NCBI GenBank assembly: GCA_045598845.1
Contig: JAZRUY010000069.1
Location: 1-9,160 of the forward strand
Direction: 5' to 3'
Source: JAZRUY01 sp045598845
GTDB lineage: Bacteria > Verrucomicrobiota > Lentisphaeria > Victivallales > Victivallaceae
DNA: 9,160 nucleotides
The notes under the pieces are model-generated. The model was not told the origin of the DNA. It saw only the letters and a program-made list of their open reading frames with translations, and did not search any database. Made by a program: the position numbers and the translations under genes. Positions 1 to 5,920 of this stretch are shown here, in pieces (position 1 is the stretch's first letter; each line of letters starts with the position of its first letter).

Positions 1-2064
1 ATTTTCCGGCGGAACAACGGCGCCGCCGCTCTCATCCGGAGTGATGTACCGCAAATGAGTCAGTTTTTCCAGCCGTTTATCCGAAAGTTTAAGTCCTCTG
101 GCATGGATACCGCAGAGCTCCAGGTCTGTAAGATTGAGTTCCTGTTCCGTCAGATGACCGCGCTTGTCGCTCACCGCCAGCTGATACACCGCGTCAGGAC
201 GGCAGGTGAAGAGTTCCAGCCGGCAGTTGTCCGGACATAACTGGTACTCCTTGTCCATGATGTAACCGCCGAATTTGCTGCGTTTGCCGTAGAGTTTACC
301 GCTCTTGCGGTCGGAATAAATAATGCCGAATTCCCGTTCCGGTTCGCAACGGCGGAAATCGTATAGCCGGCCGACAAACATTTTGTCCGGCGGCAGCGGT
401 ATGATCTTGTACTTGCCGGTGCGCTCCAGACAGATGAAGCGGTCGAATTCATTGCACACCACCACGTCATCGCTTTTCACCGTCCGCCCCACATATCCGG
501 CGCGGCGGTCCCAGCCCACCTTGATATTGTTCAGCGCCGCCGCGCTGCGGTCCAGTTGCTGCAATGTCTCAATTTCGGTATGGCGGGGGAAATCCGCTCC
601 ATAGCGCCGCTTGATATCCTCCAGATAACCGACGGCATATTCTTTCAAATGGGCCAGATTATGTTTGATCTGCTTGATTTTGTCCGCGATTTCGCGCAGT
701 TCCCGCTGGTTTTTCTCGATGTCGAATCTGGCGATGCGCCGCACCGGCAGAGCCAGCAGTTTATCGATATCGGCATTGGTTATATCGCGCTGCAGCCGGT
801 CTCGGAAAGGGTTAAGTCCTTCAAAAACTTCTTTGTACTCCTCCTCCTGACTGCCGCACTCCTCTATCCGTTTGTATATGCGGTTTTCAAAGAACAGCTG
901 CGCCAGCGTCTTGGCCTGACGGAGTTCATACTGCCGCTCCAAATCGATTTCGAATTCCCTTTTCAGGTAATCCAGCAGTTTCTCCACGTTGCGTTTCAGT
1001 ACCGAAGTCACGCTCATCTGCACCGGGCGGTGGTCGCGCAGCACCACCAGTTTTGGCGATATGCTCACCGAACAGTCGGTGTACATATACAACCCCTGCC
1101 GGGTCTTTTCCGCATCGTAGCCGCGGGTTGGCACCACCCGGATTTCCACCTTGTCGGTAGTAAAATCCTCCACCGATGAAATCCTGATTTTATTCTTTTT
1201 TGCCGCCCGCTCGATGGATTCCACCAGCGACTGCGAGTTGCAGGTGGCGGGGATTTCCCGGATGATCAGATCCCGGCCGTCGATATCGATTTTCGCCCGC
1301 AGGGTGATTTTGCCGTTGCCGTCGTCATATTCGCTCACATCCATCAGTCCGCCCTGCTGAAAATCCGGATAAAGGCGGAACGCCTCCCCTTTCAATTCGG
1401 CGATTTCGGCATCGATGAGTTCGTTGAAATTGTGCGGCAGCACCGTGGTTGACATTCCCACCGCGATACCGTCGCTGCCCAGCATAAGCAGCATCGGCAG
1501 CTTGGCCGGCAGCACCACCGGCTCGTTTTTCCTGCCGTCATAGTTGGGCACCATCGGGGTGATGTCGTTATTGAACATCGTCTCGAAGGCCAGTCTGGTC
1601 AGCGAACATTCGGTATAACGGGCCGCCGCGGCCGGGCTGCCGGTCAGGATATTGCCGAAATTCCCCTGGGCGGCGATCAGATACGGCACACTGACCACTC
1701 CGTTCTTCTTCTCTCCGGTATCCGGATCGGTGATCTCCTTTTCCGTCCAGCCGCCCTTGTTGGCCAGCACCACCACGGCGTCGCCGATAGAAGCGTCGCC
1801 GTGGGGATGGTAATGCATGGTGTTGCCGACCACATTGGCGGTCTTGGTGGTACGGCCGTTATCGTAGATTTCGCGGAGCACCCACAGTATCCTGCGCTGC
1901 ACCGGTTTCAGTCCGTCATCCACATCCGGAATGGCGCGCGATCCGATCACATAGTTGGCATAATCCAGAAAATTGCGCTCCATCATCTGCCGGAAACGGT
2001 CGTTGCCGGCGCGTATGTTTTCAGCGGGGCGGGTATCCGGCATACCGGTACTTTCATCATTCAT
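1..2064 (-). CDS. parC: DNA topoisomerase IV subunit A (ParC), C-terminus beyond window
   Basis: This is the breakage-reunion subunit of a type IIA topoisomerase; with ParE it decatenates and relaxes DNA in an ATP-dependent way. 688 codons are open from the ATG to the window edge, with no frame break. Seen: the winged-helix gate with VQRRIL (residues 55-60) and YHPHGDASIGDAV (85-97), then QGNFGNILTG (133-142) and the catalytic Arg149-Tyr150 in AAAARYTE. The tower and coiled-coil region spans about 340-480 and ends in a charged helix (449-468). From about 515 a beta-propeller-like C-terminal domain begins and is cut by the window. No GyrA box (QRRGGKG) is visible so far, which together with the ParE neighbour favours topoisomerase IV over gyrase. 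The start is set by a GGAGGT site 8 nt upstream, and the start overlaps the end of parE by 8 nt. Oddities: Ala91 where E. coli GyrA has Ser83, and about 19 extra residues between the 85-97 motif and QGNFG. It could be annotated gyrA by sequence similarity alone. Confidence 0.93.
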   Translation of the reverse strand, partial: MNDESTGMPDTRPAENIRAGNDRFRQMMERNFLDYANYVIGSRAIPDVDDGLKPVQRRILWVLREIYDNGRTTKTANVVGNTMHYHPHGDASIGDAVVVLANKGGWTEKEITDPDTGEKKNGVVSVPYLIAAQGNFGNILTGSPAAAARYTECSLTRLAFETMFNNDITPMVPNYDGRKNEPVVLPAKLPMLLMLGSDGIAVGMSTTVLPHNFNELIDAEIAELKGEAFRLYPDFQQGGLMDVSEYDDGNGKITLRAKIDIDGRDLIIREIPATCNSQSLVESIERAAKKNKIRISSVEDFTTDKVEIRVVPTRGYDAEKTRQGLYMYTDCSVSISPKLVVLRDHRPVQMSVTSVLKRNVEKLLDYLKREFEIDLERQYELRQAKTLAQLFFENRIYKRIEECGSQEEEYKEVFEGLNPFRDRLQRDITNADIDKLLALPVRRIARFDIEKNQRELREIADKIKQIKHNLAHLKEYAVGYLEDIKRRYGADFPRHTEIETLQQLDRSAAALNNIKVGWDRRAGYVGRTVKSDDVVVCNEFDRFICLERTGKYKIIPLPPDKMFVGRLYDFRRCEPEREFGIIYSDRKSGKLYGKRSKFGGYIMDKEYQLCPDNCRLELFTCRPDAVYQLAVSDKRGHLTEQELNLTDLELCGIHARGLKLSDKRLEKLTHLRYITPDESGGAVVPPEN

Positions 2065-3892
2065 AGTCCCGCACCTCCAAATTCCGCATAATGTACTCCT
2101 TGCGCTCCGGAGTGTTGCCGCCCATAAAGAATTTCAGCAGTTCCGGCACTCCCCGCATATTGTCGAGCGTAACCGGCTGCAGACGCATATTCTTCCCGAT
2201 GAAGGCCCCGAAATCCGCAGGGTCTATTTCGCCCAGTCCTTTAAACCGGGTGATCTCCGCCTGTTTGCCGATTTCCGCCGCCGCCGCATCGCGTTCCGCC
2301 TCATTGTAGCAGTAACGCAGCGCCTCCTTGCCTTTGCGCACCCGGAAAAGCGGGGTTTCCAGCACATACAGATGCCCGGAAATCACCAGCTGTTCAAAGA
2401 AAGTCAGGAAAAAAGTCAGCAGCAGATTGCGGATATGCAGACCGTCCACATCGGCGTCCGTGGCCAGAATCACCTTGTCGTAGCGCAGATCGTCCACCGA
2501 GTTCTCAATACCCAGAGCCTGCATGAGAAAGGTCAGTTCCTCGTTTTCGTAAATCATCTTGAAAGATTCGCCGTAGGCGTTCTTCGGCTTGCCGCGCAGC
2601 GCGAATATCGCCTGATTGTCCACATCGCGCTTTTTCTCCAGACTGCCGGCGGCAGAATCGCCCTCGGTAAGAAATATCATCGTCGGCTTCGGCTCGGTCT
2701 TGCGCGGCCATTTCGAACCCACATGATAGCGGCAATCCTTCAGTTTCGGAATCCGGAACTGGGTTTTCTGGGTGGTTTCCTTGGATTTTTTCTTCACATC
2801 CTGAATTTGCCGATGCATCTGCTCGTTGCGGGTCACCTTCTCCAGCACTGCTTCCGCCACCGCGGCGTTCTTGTGCAGAAAATCCGCCACCTGCGCCGCC
2901 ACCTGCGCCACGATCGGGCCGCGCACATCGGTATTGCCGAGTTTGGTCTTGGTCTGCCCTTCGAACTGCGGATTCTGATGCCGTATGGCCACCGCCCCCA
3001 CCATGCCGTCGCGGATGGCATCGGCCTTGAAACTTTTTCCGGCGTACTCGTTTATTCCCTTCAGCACTCCCTCCTTGAAGGCGGAAAGATGGGTGCCGCC
3101 GTCGGAGGTGTACTGGCCGTTGACGAAACTGTAGGAACTTTCTCCGTAATCGTTGCGGTGGGTAAAAGCGAAATCCAGTGTTTTGGAGCGGAACGCGATC
3201 ACCGGATATAGCATATCCTCGCCGAGTTCATCCCGCAGCAGGTCCGATATGCCTTCGGCGGAATAGTAACGCTCGCCGTTGAAGTACAGCGACAGTCCGT
3301 TATTCAGATAGGCGTACATCCGCATCCTGCGGACAACAAAATCAACGCGGAAAGCGTACCCCGGGAAACATTCCGGATCCGGGGTGAATTCAGTGTAGGT
3401 GCCGTTGCGTTCCCCGGTATCGCCGCCGGTATCCGATTTGAGTACTCCCTTTTCGAATACCGCCTCGCGGAATTTGCCGTCGCGCACGCTGCGCACCAGA
3501 AAGCGGCTCGACAGGGCGTTGACCGCCTTGGAGCCGACGCCGTTCATGCCGATGGAGAACTGGAACGCCTCGCTGTTGTACTTGCCACTGGTATTGATTT
3601 CAGACACGCAGTCAATCAGTTTGCCGAGGGGTATGCCGCGCCCGAAATCCCGCACCGTAACCGTGCCGCCGCATACGGTGATATCGATTCTCCGGCCGCA
3701 GCCCATGATGAATTCGTCGACGGAATTATCGATGATTTCCTTAAGCAGCACATAGATACCGTCTTCCGGATTCGACCCGTCGCCGGTCCGTCCGATATAC
3801 ATAGTCGGCCGCTGCCGGATATGCCCGCAGGATTCGAGATGCTGAATGGAAGTGTCGTCGTATCTGACTTCCGCCGCCGTGTCTTTAGCCAT
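2057..3892 (-). CDS. parE: DNA topoisomerase IV subunit B (ParE)
   Basis: ATPase and Toprim subunit of topoisomerase IV (611 aa, normal for ParE; no long Gram-negative GyrB insert). The GHKL ATPase domain comes first: KEIIDNSVDE (51-60; Glu52 and Asn56 match GyrB catalytic Glu42 and Mg-binding Asn46), DFGRGIPLG (82-90) and the ATP lid with SGKYNSEAF and GMNGVGSKA (102-123). The transducer domain holds the QTKTKLGN loop (313-320, Lys315 matching GyrB Lys337). The Toprim domain has EGDSAAGS (410-417) and the acidic metal motif DADVDG (479-484). The tail TRFKGLGEIDP (548-558) is the usual Toprim-end motif. The N-terminal 'HIRQRPTMYIG..GDGS.PEDGIYVLLKE' form is what I know from Bacteroidetes and PVC ParE. 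It is first in the parE-parC operon. The ATG at 3892 has only a weak Shine-Dalgarno sequence (an A/T-rich leader), but no better in-frame start precedes the conserved domain. Confidence 0.96.
   Translation of the reverse strand: MAKDTAAEVRYDDTSIQHLESCGHIRQRPTMYIGRTGDGSNPEDGIYVLLKEIIDNSVDEFIMGCGRRIDITVCGGTVTVRDFGRGIPLGKLIDCVSEINTSGKYNSEAFQFSIGMNGVGSKAVNALSSRFLVRSVRDGKFREAVFEKGVLKSDTGGDTGERNGTYTEFTPDPECFPGYAFRVDFVVRRMRMYAYLNNGLSLYFNGERYYSAEGISDLLRDELGEDMLYPVIAFRSKTLDFAFTHRNDYGESSYSFVNGQYTSDGGTHLSAFKEGVLKGINEYAGKSFKADAIRDGMVGAVAIRHQNPQFEGQTKTKLGNTDVRGPIVAQVAAQVADFLHKNAAVAEAVLEKVTRNEQMHRQIQDVKKKSKETTQKTQFRIPKLKDCRYHVGSKWPRKTEPKPTMIFLTEGDSAAGSLEKKRDVDNQAIFALRGKPKNAYGESFKMIYENEELTFLMQALGIENSVDDLRYDKVILATDADVDGLHIRNLLLTFFLTFFEQLVISGHLYVLETPLFRVRKGKEALRYCYNEAERDAAAAEIGKQAEITRFKGLGEIDPADFGAFIGKNMRLQPVTLDNMRGVPELLKFFMGGNTPERKEYIMRNLEVRDYE
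2073..2078 (-). promoter_or_regulatory. Ribosome binding site of parC inside parE
   Basis: Reads GGAGGT on the minus strand, 8 nt before the parC ATG at 2064. It lies within the last codons of parE, so parC translation starts before parE translation ends. This fixes the parC start and suggests translational coupling, giving balanced amounts of the two subunits. Confidence 0.8.
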
Positions 3893-3927
3893 AAAAAATC
3901 CGTCGCCCGTATAATTGCGAATGACCG

Positions 3928-3949
3928 CCGCCGGTCCTTTTTCCGGCGG
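3928..3949. other. Inverted repeat in parE leader / parE-tRNA divergent region
   Basis: A perfect 7-bp inverted repeat (CCGCCGG and CCGGCGG) encloses an 8-nt loop, 36 nt upstream of the parE start. Neither strand has a T-run after it, so it is not a typical terminator. It could be a leader hairpin or a protein site for parE. The role is unknown. The rest of 3893-4033 shows no gene and no convincing parE promoter that I can defend. Confidence 0.4.
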
Positions 3950-4033
3950 ACGGCGATTCTGTATTCCCGAATTGGTACTTTACCGGTTTATCCGCCAAAA
4001 ATCAAGCCTTACACCAGTAGAAAAACCGGTGAT

Positions 4034-4062
4034 TTGCCATAGCGGATTTTTCCAATTATATT
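4034..4062 (+). promoter_or_regulatory. Sigma70-type promoter of tRNA-Thr
   Basis: A -35 box TTGCCA (4034-4039; five of six consensus bases) and a -10 box TATATT (4057-4062; five of six) are spaced by exactly 17 nt. The start point would fall near 4068-4070, only about 7-9 nt before the mature tRNA. The GC-rich stretch between the -10 box and the tRNA would suit a stringently controlled stable-RNA promoter; that part is inference. Confidence 0.65.
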
Positions 4063-4076
4063 ATGCCTTCGGTCGC

Positions 4077-4152
<76 letters not shown>

Positions 4153-4164
4153 ATTTTTAACCTC

Positions 4165-4194
4165 AAATCCCGTTCAACCGGGATTTTTTCTTTT
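4165..4194 (+). terminator. Rho-independent terminator of tRNA-Thr
   Basis: A perfect 8-bp stem (AAATCCCG, 4165-4172, with CGGGATTT, 4179-4186) and a 6-nt loop are followed by a T-rich tail up to 4194. It lies 13 nt after the CCA end of the tRNA. Confidence 0.88.
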
Positions 4195-4259
4195 CTATAT
4201 GAGTTTTGGTGATTTTCGGTGATTGTGAAACATAAATTGCTATCATTTTGCTATTGCGT

Positions 4260-4273
4260 TTTCACCTCAAAAA
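4260..4273. repeat. 14-nt direct repeat, copy 1
   Basis: TTTCACCTCAAAAA, identical to 4337-4350 and starting 77 nt before it. A shorter relative (AACCTCAAA) begins at 4159, between the tRNA and its terminator stem. Function unknown. Confidence 0.6.
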
Positions 4274-4336
4274 ACGGTGTCCGGCTGGATAATCCGGTGC
4301 ATTTACGGATATAATTCCGTCCATAATTACAGATTG

Positions 4337-4350
4337 TTTCACCTCAAAAA
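4337..4350. repeat. 14-nt direct repeat, copy 2
   Basis: Second exact copy of TTTCACCTCAAAAA. On the minus strand its A-run becomes the T-run of the possible terminator after the VOC gene, so part of this copy may be kept for that reason. Confidence 0.6.
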
Positions 4351-4390
4351 GCAGTCGCCGGCACAATTTACCTGTTGCTGTTTCGGCGAC
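4346..4390 (-). terminator. Possible terminator of the flavoprotein-VOC unit
   Basis: On the minus strand GTCGCCG (4390-4384) can pair with CGGCGAC (4360-4354), followed after 3 nt by five T (4350-4346). The loop is long (23 nt) and the stem is only 7 bp, so it is weaker than the tRNA terminator. It sits 23 nt beyond the stop of the VOC gene, the expected place. Confidence 0.45.
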
Positions 4391-4412
4391 CGCACCGGTT
4401 CCTGATATCCGG

Positions 4413-4970
4413 TTATTCCTCTTTCAGCACCGGGCGGCTTCTCCGCACCAGTTGAATCGGAATGCCGGAAGGGTCGCGCAGCATTGCGAGTTCCGAGCCG
4501 TTATTGGAAATCCGGGAAACCAGAGTCGCCCCTTTTTCCGCCAGACGGGCGATATCGGAATCAATATCCCCGGATATAAAGGCGATATGAAACTGCTCCG
4601 GGCTCCGCGCCGCATAATCCGGAGCAGCCGGTGTATTTCCGGCCCGGTAAAGTTCCAGGGCGAATTGTCCGTCCGCCTGACGGATAAAGACGGCATAAGG
4701 CGGCGCCGTCTGTTTGGCCGCGATCCGGAAACCGAGATTTTCACACCACCAGTCCGCCGTTTTCTCCGGGGATTCCACATCCAGCGCTATATGCTCGGTT
4801 TTGAATCCGCCTTCCCCGGCACTCCGGCATCCGGACTGTAAAAGCAGGAGCGGAAATACAAGAATGAATATAAAAACGGGAACATACGATAAGCGGCGGC
4901 GCCGGTTCATTCCCGGACTTCCGGCGGCGCCGCCTCCTGCCCGGAACGCATCATATCCACCCGGCATCAT
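4413..4970 (-). CDS. VOC (glyoxalase/bleomycin-resistance fold) domain lipoprotein
   Basis: A small protein of the vicinal oxygen chelate superfamily, a metal-binding fold that includes glyoxalase I, dioxygenases and antibiotic-binding proteins; the substrate is unknown. With the start used here it has 185 aa. Residues 22-47 form a signal peptide (RRRR, then a long hydrophobic core) ending in the lipobox LQSG before Cys48, so it should be lipid-anchored outside the cytoplasm. The VOC domain spans about 57-176, with TEHIAL (His60), ALELY (Glu106) and FHIAF (His128). The fourth usual metal ligand, normally Glu, is Gln173 in GIPIQLV. Start: the ATG at 4970 overlaps the upstream TGA as ATGA and has AGGAG 9 nt before it. 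The ATG at 4910 would give a more classic short signal peptide (165 aa), but its Shine-Dalgarno is weaker. It is probably co-expressed with the flavoprotein. Function is not assigned. Confidence 0.82.
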   Translation of the reverse strand: MMPGGYDAFRAGGGAAGSPGMNRRRRLSYVPVFIFILVFPLLLLQSGCRSAGEGGFKTEHIALDVESPEKTADWWCENLGFRIAAKQTAPPYAVFIRQADGQFALELYRAGNTPAAPDYAARSPEQFHIAFISGDIDSDIARLAEKGATLVSRISNNGSELAMLRDPSGIPIQLVRRSRPVLKEE

Positions 4971-5617
4971 TCCGCCATGCTCCTTCCCATACGATAGGCT
5001 TTTCCGCAATCTTCAGGAAACTTCGTCCGGCGCGCCTCCTCCTTGCTTCTGACATCAAAAACTCCGGCGCGGTACCGGGAGTAATCGCTGAACTGATAAG
5101 TATCGCAGACAAAGAGCGTCTTCGGGCTCCCGCCGCCGAACATCCTGGCGGCATACTCGGAAAGCGGACGCAATTTTTCCGGATATCCGAATTCCAGCAT
5201 CTGTTCATACGTCACATTCATGGTGTAGATAAATGCCGCCGGGAATTTCCGGCTGGCCAGACTGACGGAAAAATCATCGTAGCTGAGCACCGGAAAAAAC
5301 AGGCGCTCGATAAAGTTCCGGCACAATCCGGTTTCGCCGCCGAAATAAACCGGAGTTCCCACCAGCAGTCCGTCTCCATCGCATATTTTTTCCAATACCG
5401 GGGTCAGCTCGTCGCGGACCGCGCATTTTCCGGGTGCGGCGCAATTTTTCCGCTTACAGGCAAAGCAGCTTCGGCAGCCGCTGAAATTGAGTTCGCAGAG
5501 ATTGATCATGGTTGCGCCGGCTCCGGCATCGGCCGCCCCTTTCAGTGCGCTTTCAAGCACCGCCGCCGTATTTCCGTTCTTCCTCGGGCTGCAGTTTACC
5601 GCATAGATATTTTTCAT
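4967..5617 (-). CDS. Flavodoxin-fold NAD(P)H/FMN reductase with Fe-S-like cysteine cluster
   Basis: 216 aa, cytoplasmic, with no signal peptide. The N-terminal strand and phosphate loop NCSPRKNGNT (8-17) are the FMN-binding signature of the NADPH-dependent FMN reductase / iron-sulfur flavoprotein family. GTPVYFGG (87-94) is the second flavin-contacting loop, followed by the helix that holds FIERL. Between them lies a cysteine group at 48, 51, 54, 59 and 65, that is C-x2-C-x2-C-x4-C plus one more, closely like the compact 4Fe-4S motif of archaeal iron-sulfur flavoprotein (Isf). The likely role is electron transfer or reduction of small substrates such as quinones; the exact substrate is unknown. 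The start at 5617 has GGAG 7 nt upstream and puts the phosphate loop near the N-terminus; a longer frame upstream lacks family character. Its last codons overlap the start of the VOC lipoprotein (ATGA). Confidence 0.85.
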   Translation of the reverse strand: MKNIYAVNCSPRKNGNTAAVLESALKGAADAGAGATMINLCELNFSGCRSCFACKRKNCAAPGKCAVRDELTPVLEKICDGDGLLVGTPVYFGGETGLCRNFIERLFFPVLSYDDFSVSLASRKFPAAFIYTMNVTYEQMLEFGYPEKLRPLSEYAARMFGGGSPKTLFVCDTYQFSDYSRYRAGVFDVRSKEEARRTKFPEDCGKAYRMGRSMAE

Positions 5618-5823
5618 ATTTCCGCTCCGTTCATTACTCCGGCAGACTATATACCGTTTCCGTGCATAATTCCAGCACCCCCCGCCCGGTGTTTTTTGAT
5701 TTAAGGATACTGCTTCCCGGTATGACATCCGCATCTAAAAACGCGCCGCGGTTTCAAAATATTTTTCCCCGAACGGTACAGAAATCCAAGTTCTGCCGTC
5801 ATAAGAAGGAAAAAGCGGGGAAT

Positions 5824-5852
5824 TTGCGATAAGATGGTTTATACGGTATGAT
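5824..5852 (+). promoter_or_regulatory. Probable promoter of nhaC
   Basis: TTGCGA (5824-5829; four of six consensus bases) and TATGAT (5847-5852; five of six) are separated by 17 nt. The start point would be near 5859, leaving a leader of about 60 nt. The -10 box lies inside the tandem TATACGGTAT repeat. An alternative -10 is TATAGT at 5859-5864, with a poorer -35. Confidence 0.45.
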
Positions 5853-5861
5853 ATACGGTAT
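5840..5861. repeat. Tandem TATACGGTAT repeat, possible operator
   Basis: Two perfect 10-nt copies (5840-5849 and 5852-5861) are separated by 2 nt, a 12-nt period. They cover the proposed -10 box and start point of nhaC, so a protein bound here would block transcription. The core ACGGTAT also occurs inverted at 5657-5651, in front of the flavoprotein gene. No regulator gene is in the window. Confidence 0.55.
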
Positions 5862-5920
5862 AGTTGTGTGTCAAGTACTTTCCGCTTCAATAATCAAGAC
5901 GGCGAACCAAGGAGAATTTT

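Larger units (their letters stand above)
4195..4412. other. Gene-free AT-rich spacer with short repeats
   Basis: About 220 bp between the tRNA terminator and the stop of the VOC gene. No reading frame here looks like a gene. It is visibly richer in A and T than the flanks. It holds two copies of GGTGATT (4208, 4218; 10-nt period), two of TTGCTAT (4237, 4248; 11-nt period), a 14-nt direct repeat (4260 and 4337), and the 7-bp inverted pair GTGAAAC/GTTTCAC (4225, 4336). A small inverted repeat ACGGA/TCCGT sits at 4305-4320. Downstream flanks of tRNA genes are common integration sites, but no integrase is in the window. Confidence 0.5.
5618..5920. other. Divergent intergenic region, flavoprotein / nhaC
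   Basis: 303 bp between two divergent genes, expected to hold promoters in both directions. The nhaC-proximal part has a likely promoter and a tandem repeat (described separately). Toward the flavoprotein, TATAGT (5651-5646 on the minus strand) could be a -10 box about 30 nt from the start codon, but I see no good -35 box. No credible small gene or terminator was found. Confidence 0.5.

Noticed and set aside
1973..3211. Long open frame on the plus strand (412 codons) opposite parE and the parC start
   Set aside because: It is antisense to well-conserved parE. Its translation (rich in His, Arg, Leu) has no family motif, and GC-rich third positions keep the opposite frame open.
3910..3915. Perfect TATAAT on the plus strand in the parE-tRNA region
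   Set aside because: There is no acceptable -35 box at 16-18 nt. The tRNA has a better promoter close to its 5' end.
4354..4361. GTCGCCGG shared with the T-arm of tRNA-Thr, as a possible attachment-site copy
   Set aside because: Only 8 nt match and the identity stops at once on both sides. This is expected by chance in GC-rich DNA.
4923..4934. 12-bp perfect palindrome GGCGGCGCCGCC near the alternative VOC start
   Set aside because: It lies in coding sequence rich in Gly/Ala codons. Runs of GGC/GCC are common here and no second copy or regulator was seen.
4971..5009. Upstream TTG start that would extend the VOC protein to 198 aa
   Set aside because: There is no Shine-Dalgarno sequence before it, and the extra 13 residues would overlap the flavoprotein further. 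The ATG at 4970 with AGGAG, or the ATG at 4910, is better.
5618..5734. N-terminal extension of the flavoprotein to an ATG at 5734
   Set aside because: The extra 39 residues precede the flavin loop, which starts the fold in this family. The ATG at 5617 has a proper GGAG site.
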